DNA from: DASWTL01 sp036402155
Lineage (GTDB): Bacteria; Bacteroidota; Bacteroidia; Sphingobacteriales; Sphingobacteriaceae
Assembly (NCBI GenBank): GCA_036402155.1
Contig: DASWTL010000191.1
Coordinates: 1-17,247, forward strand
Direction of reading: 5' to 3'
Length of the DNA stretch: 17,247 nucleotides
Shown here: positions 1 to 7,417 of the stretch, in pieces
How the letters are laid out: the number at the start of each line of letters is the position of its first letter
Position numbering within the stretch: position 1 is the first letter of the stretch
Translations under genes and position numbers: made by a program
Notes under the pieces: generated by a model
The model's input: the letters and a program-made list of their open reading frames with translations, nothing else
What the model was told of the DNA's origin: nothing
The model's database searches: none

Positions 1-1
1 G

Positions 2-49
2 GTCATCCTGAGCGCCCGCCTGACCGGACGGGCAGGAAGTCGAAGGATA
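2..49. repeat. Palindromic intergenic repeat (REP-like)
   Basis: An imperfect palindrome with outer arms ATCCT (5-9) and AGGAT (44-48) and inner arms GCCCG (14-18) and CGGGC (29-33). The flanks GTCATCCTGAGCG and AGTCGAAGGAT match, from memory, a dispersed intergenic repeat common in Bacteroidota and some other bacteria. Only one copy lies in this window, so repetitiveness is not shown here. It may mark the upstream edge of the copper cluster. Its GC content is clearly higher than that of the DNA just after it. Confidence 0.55.
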
Positions 50-53
50 TGCG

Positions 54-140
54 ATGGGTATCGGATTATTGGTTGAAGAGGTTGAAAAAGTAAAAATCTT
101 AAAAAAGGTTATAGAGCAAGATAATCGCTACAAAATATAA
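54..140 (+). other. Short open frame upstream of copB, status uncertain
   Basis: A 28-codon frame opens with ATG at 54, ends in TAA at 138-140, and is bounded upstream by an in-frame TGA at 21-23. The product would be charged and possibly helical, with EEVEKVKILKKVIEQ in its middle. It starts directly after the palindromic repeat, so it could be the remnant of a gene end beside the repeat, a very small gene, or chance. I recognise no family. It stops 12 bases before the copB start. Confidence 0.15.
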
Positions 141-152
141 CATACAACTAAC

Positions 153-2183
153 ATGGAACATCAACATCATCACGGGCATAATCATCAGCAGATAACACAT
201 GCTAAAAAGCAAGTACCTGAAAGCCATCAGGTTCACGATGAGCATATGGGTCATCATACAGAAGATTTTTTAAAGAGATTCTGGATTTGCCTGTTGCTGA
301 CAATCCCTGTGTTGATATTGTCTGAAATGATCCAGCATTGGTTTGGCTATCACCTGACCTTTCCTGGAGATAAGTGGGTGCTGTCTGCCTTAAGCCTCAT
401 TATTTACGTGTATGGTGGTAAGCCCTTTCTGCAGGGCATGATCAGGGAGGTTAAATCGGCCAATCCGGGCATGATGACTTTAATTGGAGTTGCTATCACT
501 GTTGCATTTGTATACAGTACTGCAGTTGTTTTTGGCCTGAAGGGAATGGATTTCTATTGGGAACTTGCCACCCTGATCGACATTATGCTCCTGGGTCATT
601 ATTTCGAGATGCGGTCTCAGATGGCAGCTTCACGCGCCCTGGAATCCCTGGTTGCCTTACTCCCGTCCAATGTGCATGTCGAGCGCAATGGAGTTGTTAC
701 GGATATACCATTAAATGAGTTAAAAAATGGCGATACCATTCTGATCAAACCCGGAGAAAAGATCCCCGCTGATGGAAGTATTACAGATGGCCACACCCGA
801 ATCAATGAAAGTATGCTTACAGGCGAAAGTTTACCTGTTCATAAGCAAACAGGCAATAAAGTAATTGGTGGCTCCATTAATGGTGATGGATCTATCAAAG
901 TATTAGTCACCGGAACCGGTGAAGAAAGCTATCTGAATAAGGTCATAAATATGGTTCAGGGGGCACAGGCAGTAAAATCAACTACCCAGAACCTGGCAAA
1001 TAAAGTAGCTAAATGGCTGACATATATTTCGCTGACCGTGGGGATAATCACTTTTATTTTCTGGTTCAGTAAGAACGGAGATCTGGCCTTTGCACTGGAA
1101 AGAATGGTGACAGTGATGGTCACTTCATGTCCCCATGCCCTTGGTGTTGCTATCCCTTTGGTGGTCGCCATTTCCACTTCACAGGCTGCAGTAAATGGAT
1201 TACTGATCAGAAACCGGACTGCTTTTGAAAACTCAAGAAAACTAAGTTTAATTATTTTTGATAAAACCGGAACACTGACAGAGGGCGCTCATCAGGTTCA
1301 GCAGGTTATTCCCCTTGATGAAAAATATTCTGAGCATGATATTATCCGGTATGCGGCAGCTATCCAGCAGCAATCTGAACATTATATCGCTAAAGGAGTA
1401 CTAAAGATCGCTAAAGAAAAAGGCCTGGAGCTTTTCACCTCCGAAGATTTTAAATACCTGCCCGGAATAGGTGTTTCTGGTTCGGTAAAAGGAAAAAAGG
1501 TAGTGGCTGGCGGGCCGAACTACTTTAAAAAAAATGACCTGCAAATTCCTTCTATCCCAGCCAAGATCAATCAGGATGTAGAAACAGTAAACTTTATTAT
1601 TATTGACGGACATGCTGCAGGAATAATAACGCTTGCTGATACCATACGTCCAACTTCTAAGGCAGCAATTGCCGAACTTAAATCCATGGGTATAAAATCA
1701 TATTTATTAACCGGCGATAACGAGCATATAGCAGAATCGGTAGCTAATACCCTGGGGATGGATGGATTTTTAGCGAATGTTTTACCAGACCAGAAGCAGG
1801 AAAAAGTAAAAGAGTTTCAGGATAAAAATGAAATTGTGGCCATGACCGGTGATGGCGTAAATGATGCACCGGCGCTGGCTCAGGCAGATGTTGGCATTGC
1901 CGTGGGTTCAGGTACTGATGTTGCGGCGGAAACAGCAGACATTATTTTAGTAAACAGCGATCCGCTGGATGTAGTCAATATGATCAGGTTTGGCCGGGCT
2001 ACTTATAGAAAAATGATCCAGAATTTAATTTGGGCGGCAGGCTACAATATTATAGCTATTCCTCTTGCAGCAGGCATTTTATATCCGGCATTTATGCTTA
2101 GTCCAGCTGCAGGTGCAGTGTTAATGAGCGCCAGTACTATCATTGTAGCTATTAATGCACAATTGCTGCGCAGAAATTTATAA
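153..2183 (+). CDS. copB: CopB-type heavy-metal P1B-3 ATPase (Cu/Ag exporter)
   Basis: An inner-membrane metal-pumping ATPase of 676 residues, a normal CopB length. The N-terminus is a histidine-rich metal-binding tail with 12 His in the first 35 residues, in place of an HMA domain. Core motifs are TGES (223-226), the transmembrane metal site CPH (326-328), the phosphorylated Asp in DKTGT (370-374), TGDN (520-523) and GDGVND (566-571). The last helices carry a YN pair and MSASTIIVAINA, the P1B-3 signature. CPH plus the His tail separates it from the CPC CopA pumps and suggests Cu(I)/Cu(II) or Ag export. In the nucleotide-binding domain the usual SEHP reads SEHY (408-411). The ATG at 153 has no clear Shine-Dalgarno, as is common in Bacteroidota. 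The regulator gene follows after 22 bases, so co-transcription is likely. Family assignment is secure; the exact metal is inferred. Confidence 0.95.
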   Translation: MEHQHHHGHNHQQITHAKKQVPESHQVHDEHMGHHTEDFLKRFWICLLLTIPVLILSEMIQHWFGYHLTFPGDKWVLSALSLIIYVYGGKPFLQGMIREVKSANPGMMTLIGVAITVAFVYSTAVVFGLKGMDFYWELATLIDIMLLGHYFEMRSQMAASRALESLVALLPSNVHVERNGVVTDIPLNELKNGDTILIKPGEKIPADGSITDGHTRINESMLTGESLPVHKQTGNKVIGGSINGDGSIKVLVTGTGEESYLNKVINMVQGAQAVKSTTQNLANKVAKWLTYISLTVGIITFIFWFSKNGDLAFALERMVTVMVTSCPHALGVAIPLVVAISTSQAAVNGLLIRNRTAFENSRKLSLIIFDKTGTLTEGAHQVQQVIPLDEKYSEHDIIRYAAAIQQQSEHYIAKGVLKIAKEKGLELFTSEDFKYLPGIGVSGSVKGKKVVAGGPNYFKKNDLQIPSIPAKINQDVETVNFIIIDGHAAGIITLADTIRPTSKAAIAELKSMGIKSYLLTGDNEHIAESVANTLGMDGFLANVLPDQKQEKVKEFQDKNEIVAMTGDGVNDAPALAQADVGIAVGSGTDVAAETADIILVNSDPLDVVNMIRFGRATYRKMIQNLIWAAGYNIIAIPLAAGILYPAFMLSPAAGAVLMSASTIIVAINAQLLRRNL

Positions 2184-2205
2184 TTATTGAAAGTAACTTT
2201 AAACA

Positions 2206-2790
2206 ATGGAGCTTTACATAAAAAACATGGTTTGCGGACGCTGCATCAAGGTAGTGCAGGAAGAGCTTATAAAACTTGGTTTACACCCCATTAACATTGA
2301 ATTAGGTATCGTAAAATTAGAAGAAAACCATCTGGATGCCTCGCAGCAGTCAAACCTGAACAATGTATTAACAGATCTTGGGTTTGAACTTCTGGATAGC
2401 TCCAAAACAAGATTGATTGAACTTATAAAGAATACTATAATTAATCAGATCTTTCATTCCGATGCGTTAGATGAGAAAGTAAACTGGTCGAAACTTATTG
2501 CTGACAAAGGTTTTCATGAGTATAATTACCTGAGTTCGTTGTTTTCGTCTGTAGAAGGCATCACTATTGAGCAATACATTATCCGGCAAAAAACAGAAAG
2601 GGTGAAAGAGCTGATATTCTACGATGAACTAAATTTAAGTGAAATAGCTAATAAATTAGGTTATAGCAGCATTGCGCATCTTTCTGCACAGTTTAAGAAG
2701 ATCACCGGCCAAACCCCGTCTCAATTTAAAAAAGACAGGATGACACATCTGAAGAGAAAACCCATAGACAGCGTCACAAACACGAAATGA
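2206..2790 (+). CDS. HMA-AraC fusion regulator, probable copper sensor
   Basis: A 194-residue protein with two parts. Residues 1-65 look like a ferredoxin-like heavy-metal-associated fold with MVCGRC (8-13), which fits the MxCxxC site of copper chaperones. Residues about 90-178 form an AraC-type double helix-turn-helix; the second helix pair is clear in LSEIANKLGYSSIAHLSAQF (144-163), followed by the usual TGQTPSQFKK ending. AraC family members usually act as activators, often with sugar-binding cupin N-termini, so a metal-binding N-terminus is a different input. The gene sits between two copper ATPase genes on the same strand. The simplest reading is a cytoplasmic one-component regulator that binds Cu(I) and controls this cluster, in place of CueR, CsoR or CopY, none of which is seen here. 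Similar HMA-AraC proteins occur near copper ATPases in other Bacteroidota; I know of no detailed characterisation. The C-terminal basic tail (after 178) is not conserved AraC sequence. Confidence 0.85.
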   Translation: MELYIKNMVCGRCIKVVQEELIKLGLHPINIELGIVKLEENHLDASQQSNLNNVLTDLGFELLDSSKTRLIELIKNTIINQIFHSDALDEKVNWSKLIADKGFHEYNYLSSLFSSVEGITIEQYIIRQKTERVKELIFYDELNLSEIANKLGYSSIAHLSAQFKKITGQTPSQFKKDRMTHLKRKPIDSVTNTK

Positions 2791-2838
2791 TGTAACTCTT
2801 TCCCGGAATTATATAAGGCCTACAGAAGCCCTGGAACG

Positions 2839-2846
2839 TACTTTTG
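2839..2846 (+). promoter_or_regulatory. Candidate copA promoter (-7 box TACTTTTG)
   Basis: TACTTTTG fits the Bacteroidota -7 consensus TAnnTTTG exactly and lies 20 bases upstream of the copA ATG. No TTG-type -33 box is visible at the expected spacing upstream. A weak -33 would suit activator dependence, and the neighbouring AraC-type regulator is the natural candidate. The activator link is inference. The 76-base gap between the regulator and copA also contains AGGCCT, a 6-base palindrome. Confidence 0.45.
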
Positions 2847-2866
2847 TATCATAAATAACTAACGTT

Positions 2867-5122
2867 ATGTCTACAGATACAACTTTAACTATTCCAAACA
2901 GGATTTCTGCGGTAAAAAAACAAACCTTTCCAGTAACCGGCATGACATGCGCCGGATGCGCTGCAAGCGTTGAATCAATGCTTAAGTCTGCTGATGGTGT
3001 ACTTGATGCCGGGGTTAATTTTGCGAACCAAACTGCCTGGGCCGAATATGATGAGGAGCGAACCAATCCGATAAAACTTCAAAATACCATACGTTCCATT
3101 GGCTATGATCTGATTGTGAATGTTGAAAATCCTTCTGAAGTTCAGGAAGAGCTCCGACTTAAACAGTATAAGGAAACTAAGTTTCGTACTATCTGGGCGG
3201 CTGTTCTTTCCTTTCCGGTTTTTATTATAGGAATGTTCTTTATGGACATGCCTTATGGGACCTGGATCTCCATGGCCCTCACTGCACCGGTGTTATTCTG
3301 GTTCGGCCGGAACTTTTTTATCAATGCATGGAAACAGGCGAAATACGGTAAAGCCAATATGGACACTCTGGTTGCATTAAGCACCGGCATTGCATTCCTG
3401 TTCAGCGCTTTCAATACGATTAACCCGGAATTCTGGCATATCAGAGGCATTCATCCACATGTTTATTATGAAGCAGCTTCCGTAATAATCGCTTTCATAT
3501 TGTTAGGCAAACTTCTTGAAGAGCGGGCAAAATCAAATACATCATCCGCCATTAAAAAGTTAATGGGCCTCTCTCCAAAAACAGTGAGAGTATTAATTGA
3601 TGGAAAAGAACAGGAGATCTCCATTGCTTCAGTTGAGAAAGGAAACACAATCATTGTTAGGCCCGGAGAAAAGCTTCCGGTTGACGGGGTTGTTATTTCA
3701 GGTTCTTCTTATGTAGATGAGAGTATGATAACCGGTGAGCCTATCCCCGTTTTCAAAGAAAAAAGCGGTAAGGTATTTGCCGGCACTGTGAACCAGAAAG
3801 GGAGTTTTCAATTTCAAGCTGAAAAAGTTGGAAGTGAAACGCTGCTTGCCCATATCATAAAAATGGTACAGGAAGCACAGGGAAGTAAAGCTCCTGTGCA
3901 GAAGCTGGTTGATAAGGTAGCCGGAATTTTTGTACCGGTGGTCATGGGAATTTCCATACTCACTTTCGCTACATGGATGCTCGTGGGTGGCGAAAACGCA
4001 TTTACCCATGCACTCCTTACCTCCGTAACGGTATTGGTGATTGCCTGCCCTTGTGCATTAGGATTGGCGACCCCAACAGCCATTATGGTTGGAGTTGGTA
4101 AGGGGGCAGAAAATAATATTCTGATTAAAGATGCTGAAAGCCTGGAATTAGCCCACAAAGTTAATGCTGTAATATTGGATAAAACCGGGACCATTACAGA
4201 AGGGAAACCTGTTGTAACCGCATTGATCTGGGATATCGACACTGAAAGTGAATCAAAGTATAAAAGCATTCTTTACAGCCTGGAAACCAATTCTGAACAC
4301 CCACTGGCCGACGCTGTTATCAAAAATTTAGAAACCAAACCTATCCATCGTATTGAATTATCAGATTTTGAAAGCATCACTGCGCGGGGTGTATCAGGAA
4401 GGTTTGATAATGAGAAGTATCTGGTGGGTAACAGGCCATTAATCACTGATAACGTCATAAAAGTAAGTCCATTCCTTTCAGAACAGGCCGAGATCCTCCA
4501 ACATCAGGCAAATACAGTAATTTATTTTGCTAATTCTGAAAAAGTGCTGGCAGTTATTGGTATAGCCGACAAAGTAAAAAGCTCTTCAAAGGAAGCAATA
4601 AAATCTTTGCAGGATCTTAATATTGAAATATTTATGCTTACCGGCGATAATAACCAATCAGCTGCTGCAATAGCCCGTGAAGTTGGTATTACAAAATTTA
4701 AAGCAGAGGTACTTCCTTCCGGCAAAGCGGATTTCATTAAAGAACTGCAGTCGCAGGGGAAGGTGGTGGCCATGGTTGGTGATGGAATAAATGATTCACA
4801 CGCCCTGGCCCAGGCCGATGTGAGTATTGCTATGGGAAAAGGGTCTGATATTGCTATGGATGCGGCGAAATTAACTCTGATAACTTCTGATCTGCGGTCC
4901 ATTCCAAAGGCTATAAAACTCTCTAAAAAAACGGTTCAAACTGTAAAACAGAATCTGTTCTGGGCATTCATTTACAACCTGATTGGCATTCCATTGGCTG
5001 CCGGTGTACTTTATGCATTCAATGGCTTTTTACTTGATCCTATGATTGCCGGTGCAGCAATGGCGCTGAGTTCTGTTTCGGTTGTAAGCAATAGCCTCAG
5101 ACTACGGTCTGTAAAATTATAA
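2867..5122 (+). CDS. copA: CopA-type Cu+ exporting P1B-1 ATPase
   Basis: An inner-membrane Cu(I)/Ag(I) efflux ATPase of 751 residues with one N-terminal HMA domain (residues about 18-85; site MTCAGC at 26-31). Motifs in order are TGEP (289-292), the transmembrane site CPC (394-396) in IACPCALGLATPTA, DKTGT (438-442), SEHPL with the P1B HP pair (478-479), TGDN, and GDGIND (638-643). The YN pair and the MxxSS pair of the last helices (AMALSSVSVVSNS) complete the Cu(I) site. After GDGIND the sequence is SHAL rather than the usual SPAL or APAL, a substitution in a hinge motif. It would take Cu(I) from the CopZ-like protein coded 37 bases downstream and move it to the periplasm. The ATG at 2867 is preceded by a TAnnTTTG box. 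Family and metal assignment are secure. Confidence 0.96.
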   Translation: MSTDTTLTIPNRISAVKKQTFPVTGMTCAGCAASVESMLKSADGVLDAGVNFANQTAWAEYDEERTNPIKLQNTIRSIGYDLIVNVENPSEVQEELRLKQYKETKFRTIWAAVLSFPVFIIGMFFMDMPYGTWISMALTAPVLFWFGRNFFINAWKQAKYGKANMDTLVALSTGIAFLFSAFNTINPEFWHIRGIHPHVYYEAASVIIAFILLGKLLEERAKSNTSSAIKKLMGLSPKTVRVLIDGKEQEISIASVEKGNTIIVRPGEKLPVDGVVISGSSYVDESMITGEPIPVFKEKSGKVFAGTVNQKGSFQFQAEKVGSETLLAHIIKMVQEAQGSKAPVQKLVDKVAGIFVPVVMGISILTFATWMLVGGENAFTHALLTSVTVLVIACPCALGLATPTAIMVGVGKGAENNILIKDAESLELAHKVNAVILDKTGTITEGKPVVTALIWDIDTESESKYKSILYSLETNSEHPLADAVIKNLETKPIHRIELSDFESITARGVSGRFDNEKYLVGNRPLITDNVIKVSPFLSEQAEILQHQANTVIYFANSEKVLAVIGIADKVKSSSKEAIKSLQDLNIEIFMLTGDNNQSAAAIAREVGITKFKAEVLPSGKADFIKELQSQGKVVAMVGDGINDSHALAQADVSIAMGKGSDIAMDAAKLTLITSDLRSIPKAIKLSKKTVQTVKQNLFWAFIYNLIGIPLAAGVLYAFNGFLLDPMIAGAAMALSSVSVVSNSLRLRSVKL

Positions 5123-5159
5123 ATAAATGATTATCAATGATTTAAAATAAAACAAACAC

Positions 5160-5366
5160 ATGGAAACTCTAAAATTTAAAACCAATATTAAATGTTCCGG
5201 ATGCATTGCAACAGTAACTCCTGTACTGGATAAAACTGCAGGAAAAGATAACTGGAAAGTTGACCTGGAAGACCCCAATAAAACACTTACCATTGTTACC
5301 GATGCTTCTGACGACCAGGTAGCTGCGGCTTTAAAGGAAGTCGGTTATGACGCTATAAAAGTTTAA
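5160..5366 (+). CDS. copZ: CopZ-like copper chaperone (single HMA domain)
   Basis: A 68-residue protein that is just one HMA domain, close to the usual CopZ/Atx1 length. The predicted beta-alpha-beta-beta-alpha-beta order is visible: LKFKTN, the metal loop with C12-S-G-C15, a helix after it, two strands, and the end AALKEVGYDAIKV. The metal loop reads IKCSGC, so the usual Met before the first Cys is replaced by Ile; both metal-binding Cys are kept. It lies 37 bases after copA and just before a strong terminator, so it is most likely the last gene of the copper operon. The expected role is to carry Cu(I) in the cytoplasm to CopA and possibly to the HMA-AraC regulator. HMA assignment is firm; delivery partners are inferred from position. 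Confidence 0.85.
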   Translation: METLKFKTNIKCSGCIATVTPVLDKTAGKDNWKVDLEDPNKTLTIVTDASDDQVAAALKEVGYDAIKV

Positions 5367-5386
5367 GTTTATTAAAGTCAGATTAC

Positions 5387-5412
5387 AAAAAAGCCCTTCG
5401 AAGGGCTTTTTT
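5387..5412 (+). terminator. Intrinsic terminator of the copper operon
   Basis: A perfect 26-base palindrome: six A, then GCCCTTCGAAGGGC, then six T. It gives a GC-rich stem with a short loop and a run of U on the RNA, starting 20 bases after the copZ stop. The symmetric A and T tracts mean it could stop transcription in both directions. Confidence 0.9.
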
Positions 5413-5446
5413 GGTTTAAATACCTTTCATGCGCGAATATTAAACA

Positions 5447-5475
5447 TTGACTGATTTTATATGTTTCACTATTAA
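5447..5475 (+). promoter_or_regulatory. Candidate promoter of the small membrane-protein gene
   Basis: TTGACT (5447-5452) and TATTAA (5470-5475) lie 17 bases apart, resembling a -35/-10 pair. The fit to the Bacteroidota TAnnTTTG box is poorer; TATGTTTC at 5460-5467 is a near match. Either would start RNA upstream of the ATG at 5507 and would overlap the alternative TTG start at 5447, which favours the ATG. It lies just after the copper terminator, so the next gene needs its own promoter. Confidence 0.3.
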
Positions 5476-5506
5476 TTTCAGCCTGTATAGCATAAAATCT
5501 ACAACT

Positions 5507-5956
5507 ATGGCAACGCAAAATGACAGAATACAGAAAAACACCCCCGGATCGATTAACCAGGATTTCGAACAGGAGTTAAGAGACCATATCCGCTATTTTT
5601 CCACAAAAAGCAAGGAGGAAATTTCAGAACGGATTGAAGAGTTGGAAAAGGAATGGAATATGGACCGGATGCTGATCACCAATGCCAGTTCACTAGCGGG
5701 CTTCGGATTAATACTTGGTTTAACGGTTCATAAAAACTGGTTTATTTTACCCGGCGTAGTAATGACCTTTCTTTTACAGCATGGTGTACAGGGCTGGTGT
5801 CCACCCCTGCCGCTATTCAGAAAGCTTGGCGTACGGTCTTTTAAAGAAATTGACAGAGAACGGTTTGCATTAAAATACCTGCGTGGTGATTTCTCAAACA
5901 TTTCAGGAGAAGGTCGTGATCTGGCAATAGATGTATATGAAGCGGTCAGCAAATAA
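5507..5956 (+). CDS. Small membrane protein, DUF2892-like
   Basis: A 149-residue protein of unknown function. Residues 1-55 are charged and probably helical, possibly coiled (KEEISERIEELEKEW at 36-50). Two hydrophobic segments follow (about 59-74 and 78-92). After them comes a stretch with GWCPPLPLFRKLGVRS (96-111) and EIDRERFALKYLRGDF (114-129). The pair of short helices plus an R/LG..R...EI..ER.ALK tail resembles DUF2892-type inner-membrane proteins. I chose the ATG at 5507 over an in-frame TTG at 5447 because the TTG overlaps the candidate promoter. Small proteins of this kind are often found near metal or thiol stress genes, but no role can be assigned. The terminator at 5387-5412 separates it from the copper operon. 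The single Cys98 in WCPP could bind metal or react with thiols; that is speculation. Confidence 0.75.
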   Translation: MATQNDRIQKNTPGSINQDFEQELRDHIRYFSTKSKEEISERIEELEKEWNMDRMLITNASSLAGFGLILGLTVHKNWFILPGVVMTFLLQHGVQGWCPPLPLFRKLGVRSFKEIDRERFALKYLRGDFSNISGEGRDLAIDVYEAVSK

Positions 5957-5981
5957 CCATTTCATGTTTCAATAAATGAGT

Positions 5982-6005
5982 TTATGATTTAATCAGGAAT
6001 CATAA
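5982..6005. terminator. Weak hairpin between convergent genes
   Basis: An 8-bp perfect inverted repeat, TTATGATT (5982-5989) and AATCATAA (5998-6005), with an 8-base loop. It lies in the 54-base gap between the convergent small membrane-protein gene and sulfatase gene. The stem is AT-rich, so it could be a weak bidirectional terminator or chance. Confidence 0.3.
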
Positions 6006-6010
6006 CTGAC

Positions 6011-7378
6011 TTATTTATTTGGTTTTTTATATCCTCCATCCAAATGCGAAATGGCAGGCACCAACGTAGACTGATGTTTTTCAAGTTCTTTTTTAATGTC
6101 GATCAGTACTTCCGGATGCTTCCTGCTCACATTATATTTTTCGGATGGATCTGTATCTAAATTATAAAGAACCGGTATATCATGTACAACAGCCGCCTCC
6201 TTAGTGTATGAGGGCCGGGTAATGAAATGAGCTTTCCAGGGTCCTTTTCTGATGGCATACAGCTTATCACGTGTATAATAATAAACTACATCGCGGACTG
6301 CTTCTTTTTTACCCGTCAGCAAAGGAAACAGATCTGTTCCATCTAATACGGTTTGAGACAATGGTACTTTTGCCAAATTCATAATTGTTGGAAACAAATC
6401 CATCGTTGTGGCAATTGCGGTATTTGTCTGAGCAGGTTTTATGGTTCCTGGCCAGCGAAAAATAGCAGGCACGCGCATTCCGCCTTCGTAAGTAGAGCCT
6501 TTTCCTTCAAATAACAATCCTGCGGATCCTCCTTTTTCTTTTTCCCTGAGCCACGGACCATTGTCACTTGTAAAAACTACCAATGTATTATTATCTAAAT
6601 TTAGTTCCTTCAATGTTTTTAATATCTGGCCTACGCTCCAGTCTAATTCCTCTACCACATCGCCATATAAACCTCTCTTACTTTTACCCTTAAAATCATC
6701 GGAGGCATATAACGGCACATGCGGAAAGTTGTTAGGATAGTAAAGAAAGAATGGTTTAGACTTATTTTTCTTAATAAACGAAATTGCTTCTTCTGTATAT
6801 CTTTTTGTCAAAAGTCGCTGATCGGGATTTTGTTCAACAACTTTGCCATCTTTATAAAGTGGTAACGGAGTAGCAGAACTACCCATATCATTAGAATATG
6901 GGAGCCCAAAGAAATAATCAAAGCCATGACGCATAGGAAGAAACTCGGGCAAATGTCCCAGGTGCCATTTGCCAATAAGCGCTGTTTGGTAATTTTTACT
7001 CTTAAGCGCCTTGGCTATTGTTACTTCACTTTGAGGTAAACCACCGGTAGAATAAGAATAAAGAACATTTCCGCTATTATCAGAACCGGCCATTCCGGAG
7101 CGAATGGGCAGTCTTCCGGTAAGTAAAGCAGCCCGGCTTGGTGTGCAAACATTTGCTCCCACATAAAACTGCGTAAACCGCATCCCCTCTGCGGCCATTC
7201 GATCCAGGTTAGGTGTCAAAATTGTAGGATGCCCATAACTGCCTAAGTCGCCATAACCCATATCATCCGCAAAAATGATAATGATATTTGGCGACTTTGT
7301 TTGTGCCTTGACTAAAGTAGCAGATAATCCGAGGATAATTCCGATCAGCAATTGAAAGTTTTTCATGTTCATGTTCAT
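6011..7378 (-). CDS. Exported arylsulfatase-like sulfatase (Cys type, GALNS/ARSA-like)
   Basis: A sulfate-ester hydrolase of 455 residues, usual for family S1. An N-terminal signal peptide (about 1-25, LLIGIILGLSATLVKA) predicts export. Metal-binding Asp38-Asp39 sit in FADDMGYGDLG. The catalytic site is CTPSR (78-82), where Cys78 would be oxidised to formylglycine by a separate maturation enzyme not coded here. GKWHLGH (136-142) holds the active-site Lys and His, H220 lies in NNFPHVP, and SDNGPW (271-276) holds further metal ligands. GLPYSNDMG and the overall order resemble mammalian arylsulfatase A and GalNAc-6-sulfatase. Three in-frame Met codons near the start (MNMNM) leave the exact start open. 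It is the last gene of the minus-strand run, 39 bases after the second sulfatase gene. The natural substrate is unknown; a sulfated glycan is likely. Confidence 0.92.
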   Translation of the reverse strand: MNMNMKNFQLLIGIILGLSATLVKAQTKSPNIIIIFADDMGYGDLGSYGHPTILTPNLDRMAAEGMRFTQFYVGANVCTPSRAALLTGRLPIRSGMAGSDNSGNVLYSYSTGGLPQSEVTIAKALKSKNYQTALIGKWHLGHLPEFLPMRHGFDYFFGLPYSNDMGSSATPLPLYKDGKVVEQNPDQRLLTKRYTEEAISFIKKNKSKPFFLYYPNNFPHVPLYASDDFKGKSKRGLYGDVVEELDWSVGQILKTLKELNLDNNTLVVFTSDNGPWLREKEKGGSAGLLFEGKGSTYEGGMRVPAIFRWPGTIKPAQTNTAIATTMDLFPTIMNLAKVPLSQTVLDGTDLFPLLTGKKEAVRDVVYYYTRDKLYAIRKGPWKAHFITRPSYTKEAAVVHDIPVLYNLDTDPSEKYNVSRKHPEVLIDIKKELEKHQSTLVPAISHLDGGYKKPNK

Positions 7379-7417
7379 TATGTAACACTTAAATATGGAC
7401 TAAAAGCGCATTTATCA

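Noticed and set aside
3814..4269. A long open frame of 151 codons on the minus strand inside copA
   Set aside because: It lies wholly antisense to clear CopA motifs (CPC, DKTGT), has no recognisable domain, and is explained by codon bias of the real gene.
4522..4902. An open frame of 126 codons on the minus strand inside copA
   Set aside because: Antisense to the conserved TGDN and GDGIND part of CopA; the composition is that of a shadow frame.
5447..5506. A 20-codon upstream extension of the small membrane protein, starting with TTG
   Set aside because: It overlaps the best promoter candidate and uses a weaker start codon; the ATG at 5507 suits better.
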